Assembly: GCA_023548195.1 (NCBI GenBank)
Contig: JAJHZJ010000251.1
Span: 620,001 to 684,000, forward strand
Direction of reading: 5' to 3'
DNA: 64,000 nt
DNA from: Bettongia penicillata ogilbyi
Taxonomy: Eukaryota > Chordata > Mammalia > Diprotodontia > Potoroidae
This document shows, piece by piece, positions 1 through 11,275 of the stretch (position 1 is its first letter; every line of letters starts with the position of its first letter). The notes beneath the pieces are model-generated. The model saw nothing but the letters and a program-made list of their open reading frames with translations. It did not search any database and was not told where the DNA came from. The position numbers were made by a program, and so were the translations under genes.

Positions 1-374
1 GAGTAAGGAAGCCTGGGTTCTAAGTGCTGGCCCTGCTCTGTACTGGGGAAGTCACTTAATCGCTTTGGAGGCAGCCTGTTTCTTTCTCATCTCTTCACAG
101 AGACAATCACAGCTGTCTAAACCAGTCCACAGGCTGGCAGTGAGGACCTCAAGAGACAGTGGATGGGGAATCACTTTGAAACATCTAAAGAACTCAATGC
201 AAAAATGAGATGGCTACTGTTTTTGTGCATCCTCTTAATGTGGAAGGATAGTTCCAGGGTTCTATTGAATAGGATGATATTTATAAAGTACTTAGCATGG
301 TGCCTTTATTGATGCTTGTGTCTTGCCTTCCCACCCTCCCTCTATTACCTGGGGAGGGGGAGCTTGGCTTACAG
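1..374. other. non-coding, nothing recognised
   Basis: No open frame of note and no clear repeat was seen here. I searched the minus strand of 1-2,370 by eye for the next armadillo exon of the RAP1GDS1-like gene and did not find one, so the gene's remaining exons are probably beyond the left edge. Confidence 0.4.
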
Positions 375-578
375 GTTAGACTAGAGCCCTGGGCTGGGAG
401 TGCAGAGGAACTCAATCTTAATACTGCCTTAGATACTTATGTGCTTTGAGATCCTGGACAAGTCACTCAGACTCTCAGTCTTAGTTTTCTAATCCCCTAA
501 AATGAGGATGATATTATTGGCCCCATCTACCCCACAGGAATATTAGGAGGAAAGTGCTATGCAAATCTTAAGTGACTA
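375..578 (+). repeat. MIR/THER-like SINE fragment
   Basis: The order of landmarks is that of an old tRNA-derived SINE: a 'gagatcctggacaagtcact' block (B-box-distal CORE), a 'tctaatcccctaaaatgagg' block and an 'attaggaggaaagtgctatg' tail. Family assignment is by eye. Confidence 0.6.
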
Positions 579-632
579 TATTAACAGTATAGTTATAGGG
601 TTTAAAGCTGAGGCATTTGAGGTATGTAACTT

Positions 633-936
633 CAGTTTTCCCTTCCACACTGTACCTTTCCCCACTGGGGTTTTGCTATACTGAGGGTTGGCATAAGAAA
701 TTAATGGGACTTTGAGGGAAGTTTTGTGGAAATTGCAGATGACACAGAGCCTAAGAACCAAATGCTTAATCCAAATTTCACTATAAGGTACCATGTCAGA
801 CACCCTATAAAAGAAAAAAGAAAAAAAATTCAGACATCTTTTCTGGTACAAAGGAAGGACCAAAAAGTTTTACGTAGATTTTCCAGATTTTGGGGGTGTT
901 GTGTCCTTAATACTCATGCTGTGGAAAGGATAACTG
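633..936 (-). mobile_element. TIR element (MITE) copy 1
   Basis: A 304 bp element related to the copies at 8,559-8,886 and 36,687-37,021, in the opposite orientation. Its ends are inverted: CAGTTTTCC at the left and GGATAACTG at the right match as complements at 8 of 9 positions. TA follows the right end (937-938). The left flank reads TT rather than TA. Internal landmarks shared with copy 2 include the 'aatctggaaaa' block (here as its complement). No transposase frame is visible. The short open frames over it on both strands are most likely chance. Confidence 0.6.
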
Positions 937-1389
937 TAAATGCATATTCACAGATGCATTCAAAGAACTGAAGAGTCTTTAGAGCCCAAACCCTTCATTT
1001 GGTGGGGAAACTGAGGCAAGAAGCTCAAGGAGGCTCTAAAGGAGGGAGGTTTGAGTCTAAAGGGTCCAGTTTACCTTTGTCCTTGCTAATAGATGGTGTC
1101 TGGAATTGAACACCATACTTTAGTTGTGGGAGACTCCATCGAGACTATCACCTCCTGGTTCCTGGAGGCTGCACCTCCCTCCCCTTAGGCACCCAAGATT
1201 ACATTAGCTGTATTAGCTGTCATGTTATGTTCTCATGTCTCTTCATTGGGAGTGGGGGGGTGGTGGCTAGTTTCTCTGCCTAAACATTAGGCTGCTCCAG
1301 CAGCCTAGTGATATAACATGGCTTGGATCCTCACTCTCAGCATTCCTTTTGGAAGTCAAGAGATCTGTTGATCTGGGTGAAGGAAGAAG

Positions 1390-1560
1390 AATGGTTATAG
1401 GATCTAGAATCAGAGGATCTGAGTTCGAATCCTTTCTCTTACTTTCCCAGTGTGGCCTAGGAAAAGAAAGACACTTTGTCTCCCTGTGTGTCAGGGTCCT
1501 CAATTGTGAAATGGGGTAGATAGTCCCCAAGGTGTCCGCAGGTTCTAGATCTATGATCTT
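1390..1560 (+). repeat. MIR-like SINE fragment
   Basis: The pattern is 'gatctgagttcgaatcc', then 'gtgtggcctagg', then 'caattgtgaaatggggtaga' and 'ggttctagatctatgatc', which is the usual MIR/THER order. The rest of 937-1,960 shows only weak MIR-like patches (around 960-1,075) and purine-rich low-complexity sequence (1,740-1,800). Confidence 0.5.
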
Positions 1561-1961
1561 ATATCAGGCATTTGCTTCCATGAGGCTTGACTTCTTTGTC
1601 ATCATCTCCTCAAAGACCTCATACTCTTTGAAGTCAGAAAAAAAGATTTAATTTTTACTACTTTGCTGATATTTCCCCATCCCCTCCCCTCCCCCTCTCC
1701 CCTGACCTTTTGCCGAAGCACTTAATGGGTAGGATATGAAGTATGCCCTGGAGAAGAAAGAAGGAAAGACAGAGGGAGTGAGGGAGACAAAAAAGGGAAA
1801 GCAAAAGACACTATGAAGCCTCAAAATTCTTCCATTGGAGATTCATTCCTTTGGGTTAAATATAAATACTCCTAGGGAAAGCAACAGACCAAACTTTTAT
1901 GAATTTTTAGCCCTGAAGTGTTACAAGGCTAAAATAAACTGATGATGATGATGTTACAACA

Positions 1962-2205
1962 CTTTCAAGTGGATAGAGCCCAGGACTTAAGAGCTAGAAA
2001 GACCTATATTGAAGTCCCAGCTCAGACACTAATTAGTTGTGTGACCCTGGACAATTCAACTCACCTCTCCTAGCCTCAGTTTCCTCATCTGTAAAATGTG
2101 GGTAATAGCATTTCCTTCACAGAGTTATTAGAAGGAGCAAACAAGATGAACATCTGTGAAGTGATTTGCAGATCTATATAAACACTAGATATTATTATCA
2201 CCTTT
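1962..2205 (+). repeat. CORE-SINE (MIR/THER-like)
   Basis: The head is tRNA-like ('gtggatagagcccaggac'), followed by 'agttgtgtgaccctgg' and 'tcagtttcctcatctgtaaa', with a MIR-type tail that includes 'agttattagaaggagcaaac'. It lies 166 bp downstream of exon 9 in the gene's direction, in the following intron. Confidence 0.7.
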
Positions 2206-2370
2206 GATTCTCATCATCTCCCTAGGAAGGAGGTGTTGCATAGTGATTTTATTCTGACTCCCAGTTTACTGGTCTTTGACTGTTGCATGTGGTGCAGGTG
2301 TATGTCTCTGAGTTTTAGGCCTAATGATGTGAACATAAGAAAGCACTGACGGATGGGGAAGGGTCCCTAC

Positions 2371-2505
2371 CAGGGATGGCAAGATTACGGAGGGCACTGA
2401 GGGCTGCGTGCTGCACTGTCACATCACCACCATCCACATGCTTTTCCAGGACATCCAGGAGCTGATGTACCACGCCTAGTTGTACCATCTTCACACAGTT
2501 GCTGT
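2371..2505 (-). CDS. exon 9 of RAP1GDS1-like gene (armadillo repeat)
   Basis: 135 nt, residues 301/302-345 of the model. The acceptor is TCCTCTTGCAG and the donor CCTG|GTAGGG. The encoded block opens with SNCVKMVQLGVV and closes with the motif TVQHAALSALRNLAIP, which I recall as identical in human SmgGDS. This is the best conserved exon of the gene and the strongest single piece of evidence for the family. In SmgGDS this repeat contributes to the groove that holds the GTPase. It is the last exon in the window; about 200 further residues would be expected in the family. Confidence 0.92.
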
Positions 2506-2539
2506 CTGCAAGAGGAGAGGATAAAACATGAGTCAATCA

Positions 2540-2755
2540 ATAAACATTTATTAAAGATGTTCCATGTCCTATGCTAAGGGCTTGGGATACAAAAAGAGGC
2601 AAAAGACAGTGCGTCCTCAAAGAACTCACAATCTAATGAGGGAGACAATAAGCAAGCAAATATGAACAAACTACATACAGGATAAGTAGGAAATTATTAA
2701 GAGAGGGAAGGCACTCTAAGAGGGGTTGGAAAATGTTTCCTTGTAGAAGATGATG
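2540..2755 (-). repeat. L2/L3-like LINE 3' end, antisense
   Basis: Read on the plus strand it goes 'aataaacatttattaaagat', 'tgctaagggcttgggataca', 'caaagaactcacaatctaat', 'ggaaggcactctaagaggg'. This is the reverse of the common marsupial L2-type 3' end. A second short fragment of the same end lies at about 2,800-2,925. Confidence 0.65.
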
Positions 2756-3139
2756 ATGAGTTACCTCCTTTTCTTTCTCCCTGTCAGACAAAACAGTCTA
2801 ATTCAACAAATATTTATTAACTTCTCCCTTTTCCTGGACACAGCATGCAGTGCTAAGTGCGGGGAGAGATATTAAAAATGGATAAAACATCTCTACCCTC
2901 ATGAAGCTTATAGTTCAGTAAGGGGTATATTGTCAGAGTTCCATGACAAGGAACTAAAGTCCTTTTACCTTGGACACACTTCATTCTCCTCATAGGGATG
3001 CTAGGATTGTCTTCAGGGAGCATAATTCCTGGCTGTTTTCTTACCTCAATTGCCATATAACTATATGCTATAACTATATCCTCATCTCCTATCCTTCTCC
3101 CCCACCCTCTACTTACTCTGAGACAGGTACCAAATAATT

Positions 3140-3610
3140 ATTCCTAAAGTGTAGGTCTGCCATGTCATTTTTCTGCCCAAGAGCTATCACTAGCTAACTC
3201 TTGCCTCTACGATCAGATATGAGCTCCCTGGTTTGGCATTTGGTTCAATGTGTAGTTGTGGGCCCCAGAAATTTACTAACTGTGTAACCCTGGACAAATG
3301 ATTTAACCTCTGTCCAACTCAATTGCCTTTAAACAGGCTCTCCCCTATGCCTGGGATCCTCTCCTTTCTCCCCTCTGCATCTTCCAAACCCCAGTGTAGT
3401 AGTCCAAGGCTCAATTCAAGGGCCGTCTCCTTCAAGAGGCCATTGGTACTCTGCTCCAGTCACTACTTACTTTTAAAAATATATTTTCTGTATACTAACC
3501 TGTGAACATATATCCTTTTAATAGAATATACGTTCCAGGAGGGCAGAGGTTGTCTCATTTTTGTACTTGTATTCCTAGTAACCAGCACAGTTCCAGACAC
3601 TTAGTAAGCC
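3140..3610 (+). repeat. L2/L3-like LINE 3' end
   Basis: Sense-oriented CR1-clade 3' landmarks are present: 'cctatgcctgggatcctctc', 'caattcaagggccgtctcct', 'cgttccaggagggcagagg' and 'acttagtaagccctcagtaa'. It ends about 75 bp from exon 8. Confidence 0.6.
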
Positions 3611-3684
3611 CTCAGTAAATGTGTATGAGTTTATGATCTCTTTTCTTTGGAGACAATAGCTCGGAAGTCTTAGGGCAGCCTTAC

Positions 3685-3816
3685 CATTCCTGGCAAAGTT
3701 GGCAACAGCCAGGGCACCCATCAGTTGCAACTGGGTATTTGGGGACATAAGCCAGCTGCTGATCTTCTGGTAGATGAGGCCGGTTCCATTAGCAAACAAT
3801 TTCTGCATAGACTCAT
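3685..3816 (-). CDS. exon 8 of RAP1GDS1-like gene (armadillo repeat)
   Basis: 132 nt, residues 257/258-300. The acceptor is CCCTTTGCAG and the donor AATG|GTAAGG. The encoded block begins ESMQKLFANGTG and ends QLMGALAVANFARN. The SMQKLF and GALA.ANFARN motifs are shared with human SmgGDS as I remember it. The exon has no internal stop, and its reading frame joins exons 7 and 9 through split GAT and GAC codons. Confidence 0.9.
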
Positions 3817-4539
3817 CTGCAAAGGGTAGAGATGACAGAGAGGAGGAGATGTAGGAGCTGCAGCCAGCAGTGTCTGCTCACAGACTGGAAGGTCCCAGAG
3901 TTGGGGAAGATTCTGGTTCCATGCTCTAAATTCCCAGACTGAGAGGGGGGCGTAGTAAGGAGAGGATGCACAGGGTTTATTTGAAGCGATAGGCTTTTTC
4001 TCCCTTGATCATCATTGTGCCCATAAACTGCCTAATGGTATCTCAACTTCTTTATCTACTTACTTCCTTTAAAAAAATTCATCCATTCATTTATATTAAA
4101 TAATATGTTATTAACTTACTGCTGAACATTAAAACAACTGCTTAATACTATTTCTATGTAAACTGATGAAAATTTCAATAAGTAAAATATCACAATTTTT
4201 CAAATACTGCCTCTAAGTTTCCATCAGGATTCTTAGCTTGTCTACCGCTTCTTTTTAAAAAATTTAATTAAATTTTCAGTTCCAGATATTCTTACTTATC
4301 TTTCTCTCTGCCTCAACAAGTAGAACAAAGCTCATTATAATATATATGTATATATATAGTCATACAAAACAAATGTCCATTGCTTCCTCTCATTTAGCAA
4401 TCCAGAGGAAGGTTTTCAATACTACATTGTAGACCCAATAAAGTATCTTAATTCTCTATCAAGGATTACTTTACCTTAGATAAGGTAAAAATCTGTTAGA
4501 CACTAATAGAGGTCTGTGTGTTTGGGAAACACTAATCTG
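3817..4539. other. AT-rich intron, nothing recognised
   Basis: This part of intron 7 contains a short (TA)n run near 4,340 and generally AT-rich sequence. I see no exon and no identifiable repeat family. Confidence 0.4.
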
Positions 4540-4768
4540 CTGGAAAGAACTCTGGCCAGGAAGCCAGGAGATCTGGGATTTAGTCCTACTTCTGCCCCAA
4601 ACTTACCCAATGCCTGGGTAAGATCATATTGCTTCTCTAGGTCTCCATTTTTTGCGACTGTTAAATGGGCATAATATCTATTCTTTCTACCTCACAGACA
4701 TTGGGAAGACCAAACAGATGATGGATACTTTCAAGAGTAGAAAGCACCATATAAACATGAGATGAATT
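4540..4768 (+). repeat. MIR-like SINE
   Basis: The landmarks are 'ggagatctgggatttagtcc', 'gcttctctaggtctccattt' and 'ctacctcacagacattggga', with the tail 'aaagcaccatataaacatga', in MIR order. Confidence 0.55.
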
Positions 4769-4943
4769 TGTTACTGTTATTAAGATGACTGAGACCCTGG
4801 AAAGTGTGACAATTAAAGATTTCCAAGAAACAGAGTTTTTGCACAAATTGGTCAATTTCATTAACTATATCTAGAAAGCAGTCAAAACAAGCTCATTGTT
4901 CCCCTTGGTGAACAAAAGGACTGAGCCTGTTGAATCTTGGATA

Positions 4944-4970
4944 CTCAAAAGACTTTTAAAGTCTTTTGAG
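4944..4970. repeat. perfect short palindrome
   Basis: The arm CTCAAAAGACTTT is followed by one T and then its exact reverse complement AAAGTCTTTTGAG, giving 13 bp arms with a one-base centre. No flanking element was recognised. Confidence 0.9.
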
Positions 4971-5684
4971 AAAGGGGTGAACCTGAAGGTGGAAGTCAAC
5001 TTTGATGGGTTAACAAGTAATGAGAGAATGAAGATTATAATGAGTGGTTTATTCCAATGAAGTACATAACATTGAGCACTCAGTCAGACACTTAGTATTC
5101 ATATCACCCATCTGACAAAAAGGAGAGCCTCCATCTTCCCTGGCCTGTCTGAGTAAACACAATGAGCCGGAATCCAACTGTTCACCTAAGCTTAGAATTT
5201 CTTTACACTCTTTGATTAGATTTTACTTAATGTTCCTGGCTGGGTCAGTCTTGCCCAGTATTTACCACAATAGTTGATTTCTGGATGAGGAAGTGAAAAA
5301 TTTTTTAGTCTTAATTCAATAATTGGTTATTAATATCAAAAGAAACAATCATTTCTCTCAAAGGAAGTAAAGAAAGAGCATGTATGGAAGAGCCATTGTG
5401 TTGAGATGTGAAGCAATGAATCTCATATAGCTAAGAAATCAGCATCTTCTCTCCCAGGACAAAGGAAATTGTAGTGAAAGCCTTGCAATAAGGACATAGG
5501 TTTGGAATATTGGGGACCATAGTCAAGGGATATTATAGAGTCCAAATATTGGTGCTGAAGGGGTTCTTTGGGTCTAAATTCAGAGACATAAGAGACCTAC
5601 CCAGGGTCACATAGCAGGATGAAATGAGGACTGGAATCTAGGTCTCTTGACCCCCATGGCTCCTTCCATCACACTACTTTTTAA

Positions 5685-5900
5685 AAATAATGTTTTATTT
5701 TTCTCTAATTACATGTAAAGACAATTTTTAACATTATTTTTTTTAAAAAAAATTCTGAGTTCCAATTTTTCTCCCTCCCTTTCTGCTCACCCTCCCCCCC
5801 AAGATGGTAAGCAATCTGATGTAGATTATGTATGTGTAATCATGTAGAACCCATTTCCATATTAGTCAGGTTGCATCACACTCCTTTTTGTTCACTTTCT
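5685..5900 (+). repeat. L1 3'-end-like fragment
   Basis: This segment closely follows the start of the repeat at 61,975-62,800: 'ctctaattacatgtaaagac', a T/A run, 'gagttccaatttttctccct', 'agatggtaagcaatctgatg', then 'catttccatattagtcaggt'. I take it as the marsupial L1-type 3' region on the basis of those landmarks. Confidence 0.5.
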
Positions 5901-6841
5901 TTGAAAGTCAGATTCTTTGTTTTAGTAGGTAGACAATTGCTAAATAATTTAGCAAGGTAAATGGGGCAAAGTTTTTTTTTCTTTTCTTTTTCTTTTTTTT
6001 TTGCCATGAGGCTGCAGAGACAAACCCCTAAGTGATTTATTACTTGCTGTTGTTGCCCTGTCTGTTCCAAGTCCATTGGTAACCTTATCTAGGTCTCATC
6101 CCCATGCTAGAATAGTCTTGCAGAAGGTACGATTGAAGGATAATACATGAGTTTTCTCCTCCCCATAGCACTGGGTTTGAAGAAAGCAAATCCTGAACAA
6201 TTCCTAGGGCAATATTTTCATTTTCATTGGGCTAGGGGAAGATAGGACTCAAGGAGGTGTTGGAGCTGTCCAAGGTTTCCTTAGGCAAAACTATGAAATC
6301 GTGGACGTTTTTGTTCTGCTCCTCCCCCTTCACCTTTCAATGGAATTCTCCCAGACCCCAGTCTCTCCTTTTAGGGGAGTAAAGGATTTAATGAGTTTCT
6401 TCACAATGAAATATAAGGACTTAAAAGGTTGCTTCTTTGGAGGGAGGGAGCCTGGAGAAGTGCATGGACTATGGAGACTGCAATATTGAGCCCAAAGAAA
6501 GTATGTCATTCTCCATCCTGAGTACGAAGAGAATGGGAGGGGGCGAAAAAGGGGCATCCTTTGGACACTGTCCCTGCCTAAAGCAGCTAGCTTGGGTCAA
6601 ATTTGAGAAGAGCCTGGCAGTGGGAACCTTATATGCTCTATTGGGTTTGAATGTGTACAGGGGGAGAAATAATCTGCAGATCCCCAAGAGTGGAATCTGA
6701 CCCAGAAACAGAGCAGAGTTTACAAAATGACATGTGTGCCATCAACAGATGGCTTTTCCCAATCCCTGGCTGGGGGTAGGGAAGGCGTGGTATGGAACCC
6801 TGGGGTCCCTGTGCCTTCTGTAACCTGACCCCATCCCTTAC
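5901..6841. other. intron 7 sequence, no gene
   Basis: A T-rich tract lies at about 5,970-6,002. Several short open frames overlap on both strands at 6,300-6,700, but none has family resemblance or splice logic, and they mutually overlap. I take them as chance frames. Confidence 0.5.
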
Positions 6842-6985
6842 CTCCCAGGAGTAGAGAGATGATAAGGTCTGAAATGGTTTTCAGGATTCCTGTAGCCTCA
6901 ACCTCTGGGCTGTCCTGGACCTTCTGCAGGATCTCCACGAGGGCACTCTGAACATCTGCTTCTACCAGCTGCACTTTCAGGGAAT
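6842..6985 (-). CDS. exon 7 of RAP1GDS1-like gene (armadillo repeat)
   Basis: 144 nt, residues 209/210-256. The acceptor is ACCTCTGCAG and the donor GGAG|GTAAGG. The encoded block begins SLKVQLVEADVQSALVEI and ends with SDLIISLLLG. In human SmgGDS the matching region reads, from memory, .IKLQLVEAG at the start and SDLMVLLLLG at the end. The acidic stretch between the two helices (QDSPEVEAT) is shorter and less charged than in human. Confidence 0.9.
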
Positions 6986-7239
6986 CTGCAGAGGTCATCC
7001 AAGGTTTTATTTGTTGGTGGGGGGTGGAAAGGAGAGGGTAGAGGAAAGAGCTATAATTGGGAGGATTCGGGCATCCAGAGGACTTCTTGGCTGACTAGAA
7101 GATAATGGAGGTAATTGGGAAGAAAGCCAATGAAGTATCAGAGGATTTGTTGCTGCAGTGATTTCTTGGGGTGAAATCCTCATCCTTCAAAGCCCAGTCT
7201 CATTTCTTTCTTTTCTCATAGAAGTACTGCCTTAAAATC

Positions 7240-7520
7240 TAGTTACTTGACTCAGGGGTGGGGAATCTGTGACTTTGAGGTCAAATGTGGCCCTCTAGGT
7301 CTTCAAAAGTGGCCCTTTGACTGAATCCAATCTGGAGTCTGAACTTAAAAATTTTTTTTTTGATAACTACATTTCAATATATTTTGTCTTCTTTTTAATC
7401 CTATTTATTTTATTCATTTAAAAACATTATTCCAGGAAGTCGTTTACAGTTTTTCCTAGACTGCTAATTAGGTCCATGACCCCAAGACATATTAAGGAAC
7501 TCTCCTCTAAGATAATACAA
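7240..7520. repeat. hAT-like non-autonomous repeat, tentative
   Basis: The run 'caggggtggggaatctgtga', then 'aatgtggccctctaggtctt' and 'gtggccctttgactgaatcc', resembles the terminal part of Charlie/MER5-type hAT elements ('caggggtgggg...ggcc'). The rest is AT-rich. A clean second terminal repeat was not found. Confidence 0.35.
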
Positions 7521-7755
7521 AGTTCAGCATGAAAGAAATGTGAACATATAAGTTGTGGGCTAAGTTTAGACAATTGTTTGAACAGAGCATTTTTTTTTTT
7601 GGTGTTTTATACATACAATAGTATCTCAATCTCTCCTCAGTACTCCTCTTTCATAGGTATTCTCCATTAACCTTAGAAATATTTGCATTCCTGGGCTCCA
7701 TAGCCCTTCTCCAGTAGAGGCAATCACGTCCATACATGGATACTCTGGGCCTCAC

Positions 7756-7881
7756 CATTCTCTGCCAAGAGCTGTAAGATATCAGTGATGATCTCCAGTC
7801 TCTCCTGGTTCTCAGCCCTCCTTAACTGCCTTACCAACTCCTCTGCAGCATTGGTCTTACTGAGGGCCTCCTTAGCTGTCT
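7756..7881 (-). CDS. exon 6 of RAP1GDS1-like gene (armadillo repeat)
   Basis: 126 nt, residues 167/168-208. The acceptor is TCTCCCCAG and the donor AATG|GTGAGG. The encoded block is TAKEALSKTNAAEELVRQL followed by a short linker and EIITDILQLLAEN. The TN.AEELV and LAEN motifs match the corresponding human SmgGDS repeat as recalled. The split codon at each side (GAG before, GAT after) preserves the frame. Confidence 0.9.
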
Positions 7882-8269
7882 CTGGGGAGAGAAAATTGAG
7901 AGGTCCTGTAAGTAGTGGACACCTTTTCAATGAGCCATAGATATAAAACACATAACAATAATGCTACAATGCTAGAAGATCAGAACTGGTCTTCTGAGTC
8001 AGCTCCATGATTCTTCCAGCCCAGAAATCTGTTTCTGAAGAGTTCCTTATGATATATTCCAGAGGGTTAACTAGGGTTAGGCAATATGCAGAGATGCTTA
8101 GAGCATAATACAGTGGTGTGTAACAAATAACACACAGAATTTATCTTACTTTTTTTATATCTTTTGTTTTGATGTCACATTTATTTCCAGATGTATCTCT
8201 CCTTTTTCCTCCCAGAGAGTCTTACTAACAAAAGACACTTTAAATATTGTGTTTTATAAATTCACAAGA

Positions 8270-8395
8270 GAGGCAGTTGGCATGATAGTAGAGAACTGGT
8301 CTTGAAGCCAGGAAGATTCGGGTTCTAATCCTGCCTCTAACACATCCTGGCTGTGTAACTGTAGAAAAGTCACTTAATCTCTCACTGTTCTAGGA
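8270..8395 (+). repeat. SINE 5' fragment
   Basis: Reads 'ggcatgatagtagagaactg', 'agccaggaagattcgggttc', 'ctgtgtaactgtagaaaagt', the tRNA-derived head and CORE start of the marsupial SINE, then breaks off. Confidence 0.55.
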
Positions 8396-8414
8396 AGATC
8401 TATAACAACAAAAT

Positions 8415-8990
8415 AACTAGCATTAATATAGCACTTTAAGGTTTGCAAAGTGCTTTATAAACATCGCCTCAGTTTATCCTTATAATAAGCCATGGAGTTT
8501 TGTGCTATTATTAACATCCTCATTTTACAGATGAGGAAACAGAGGCAGACAGCGATTACAATTATCCCTTCCACATTGTAGGGGTTAAGGCCGTCGTGCC
8601 CCCACAATCTGGAAAAGTCATTTAAAATTTTTTTGCCCTTGCTACATATCAGAGAAGTCCAAATTATCGTTGTATTAAAAGATAAAATATGTTGCAATTT
8701 ATACAATACTATACATATATTTTATACATTTCAGTGTTTCTAAATCTTTTCTGTGTCATTTGCTGGCTTTCACATGTCATCTGTGTTTTCTGCAAAATTC
8801 CCTCAAATTCCCATTTAATTTCTTATGCCAACCTTCCATATATCAAAATTTTGATAGGGGAAGTAATGATGTAGAAAGGATAATTGTAAATGACTTGCTC
8901 AAGGTCACATAGCTAGCAAGTGTCTGAAGCGGGATTTAAACTTGTCTTCCTGACTTCATATCCAATACTCTATCCATGGCTGCCTCTCTC
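8415..8990 (-). repeat. MIR-like SINE, antisense, split by TIR element
   Basis: The left part (8,415-8,558) reads 'agcactttaaggtttgcaaa' and 'cattttacagatgaggaaac'. The right part (8,887-8,990) reads 'tgacttgctcaaggtcacat' and 'ctatccatggctgcctctct'. The two halves join into one continuous MIR when the inserted element at 8,559-8,886 is removed. Confidence 0.75.
8559..8886 (+). mobile_element. TIR element (MITE) copy 2, with TA duplication
   Basis: 328 bp. The perfect terminal inverted repeats are CAATTATCC at the left and GGATAATTG at the right, and similarity continues inward (CTTCCACATTG against the complement of GATGTAGAA). TA flanks both sides (8,557-8,558 and 8,887-8,888), as expected for a Tc1/mariner-type target duplication. 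It sits inside an antisense MIR copy, so it is younger than that SINE. It has no coding capacity for a transposase, so it would be non-autonomous. Confidence 0.8.
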
Positions 8991-9359
8991 TAAGACTATA
9001 GAGTGTGGCTTCAAACTGTAGACTTTAAGAGTACAAGTTGCAGAGAACGTGTAAACCTACATCGATAAAGTGAGTTTTTTCCCATTATCATGAAATCACA
9101 GGTACATTCCCCATTCCTTATAATGCAAAAAAAAAAAATTAATGCCAGAAGAATCCTACATATTCCAGATACTTGTTTTATGATAAATCAACTATCATGT
9201 ATTACAAAGAAAATTAGATTCCACCAGTAGTCAATATCAAAGAAGGTGAAGAATTTTTATATCTATTTATTCTTTTGCTTGGTGCCTGTCCAAGAAGGAA
9301 GGGAGCTTTGCAGCCTCCCTGGGCAGCCATTCCATTGCATTTCAGGCACTTCCATATTC

Positions 9360-11205
9360 AAAATCTGATTCTCCTTTGTTTGATCATGATCTGTTGTCAT
9401 TCTACTTTCTCTGTCCTGCAACTCCTGACCCTATTCTTTGTTTTCACCTCTCAGGTCTCTCCCAGGCCCTTAGCCCCTACAATGCCTACATTCTCCTCTT
9501 TTCCCCATCTTGACTCCTTGAACCAATTCAACTCTTCATTTCTCCTCTCAAATACCTTGAAACCACCTTATCCTATCACTGATCTTATCACTGTCCTACC
9601 AAGCCTCAGCCCTTGAATTAGCCCCCACCTTTGCCTTTGCTTCTACTCCTGCTGCTGGACAAAGCTGAAGAAAATCATGAAACTGAGCTGAGTGGATCCA
9701 TTACAAATTTATGTTGCCTAATCTCAAATGGGCCCTCACTGTGGCATGGCAATCATTTTATATCTCTAATCAGTTCAGTATCTCACTTACCACAGCATCT
9801 TTTTCAAACATTTTCATTCCTCTTCAAGTCTCCTATGGTCCCTGCTCCTCCTTACCCCCTCAGCTCAGAACTAGGCTCAGAATATTTTACTGAAAAAAAT
9901 GAGGTGTTCTCTGAGAGCTTTTTCTTCTCCCTCCTCACCTCACCCTACTTATATGCCTTCTGCAACTACCTCTTCTTTCACTCGTATTTCACATGAAGAG
10001 GGGACCTCTTTCCAAGGCACAGTCTTTTATTTGCATAAATGATGACATTTCATCACATCTTCTCCAGCAGATTGGACTCTCTATTATCCCTACTTCCCTT
10101 ATTAATCTTGTTTTTCTTTTTCTACTGGAGGCTTCTCTACTGCCTTCAAACCTATTCATGTTTCTCCCATCCTCAAAAAACCCTCCTTTGATTCATCCAC
10201 AATAGTTAGCTATTGTCTTATATCTTTGCACCCTTCTATAACTAATCTCCCTGGGAAGGCTATCTACAATTGATGTGTCTACTTCCTTTCTTTTCACTGT
10301 CTTCTTAAGTCCTGGAGTCTGGTTTCCAACCTCATCATTCAACAGAAACCTCTCTCCAAAGTTACTAATGATCTCTTAACTGCCAGATCTAATGGCTTTT
10401 TCTCAGTCATCATTCTTCTGGACCTCTCTGCAGCCTTTGACAAGGTCAAGCGCTCTCTTCCTAATACTTCACTATAGGTTTTAATAATGTTATTCTCTCC
10501 TGGTTCTTCTTTTACCTGTCTGATTGTTCCTTCTCAATCTCCTTGACTGGATCTCCATCCGGGTTGTTCCTACTAATCATGCCTATCCTTAAAACTCTGT
10601 CAGTGGCCTTCCTTTTTTCTCTCTCTATACTATTTGGCAAAACAATCTTATCAGCTCAATTATCATCTCTGTATATATGATTCTCAGATCTATTTGTCCT
10701 GCCCTAACCTCTCTCCTGACCTGTCTCCAACTCCCTATTAGACATCTTCAACTGGATTCCTTTAGACATCTTAAACCCACTTGTCCAAAATTGAACCCAT
10801 TATCTTTCTCCCTCAAACCCTCCCTTCTTCCCAACTTCTTTCTTACTGTTGAGGGTACCACTACCTTCCCAGTCACTCAGACTTGTAATTTAGTTGTCAT
10901 TCTTGACTCCTCACTCTCTCTACCCCCATATTCAATCAGTTGTCACATCTTTCCATTTTTACCTTCCTAATATCCATCCAATATACCCCCTTCTTTCCTC
11001 TGAAACTATCACTACCATGGCCAGGCTCTCATTACCTCACACTTGAACTATTACAATAATCTCACTATTTCCCTGCCTTATCTCTCCCCACTCCCATCCA
11101 TCCTCCACTCAACTATCAAATTGATCTTTCTAAAGCACAGGTTTGATGTATCTCCCTATTCAATAAATCTCAGTGCTTCCTTATTGCTCCCCAAGATCAA
11201 AATGT
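9360..11205 (+). mobile_element. L2-type non-LTR retrotransposon, degraded
   Basis: A long sense-strand CR1-clade (L2) copy. The reverse transcriptase motif survives at 10,406-10,447 ([14 protein letters not shown]). A decayed catalytic region near 10,670-10,695 reads as Y-D-S-Q-I-Y, where the family has YADDTQIY. A 3' part near 11,020-11,200 includes 'cttgaactattacaataatc' and 'ctttctaaagcacaggtttg'. Stops and frameshifts interrupt it throughout, so it is inactive. Its left border is uncertain (9,270-9,400). The right end is only about 70 bp from exon 5. Confidence 0.75.
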
Positions 11206-11275
11206 AAAATTATGTGGAAGAAAATGAGATACTGGCTGGTTCTGACCCTGGAGTGGGAAGAGCCCCACACCTTAC

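Noticed and set aside
9275..9996. 113 and 121-codon plus-strand frames
   Set aside because: They fall in the degraded L2 element and do not carry a complete retrotransposon domain.
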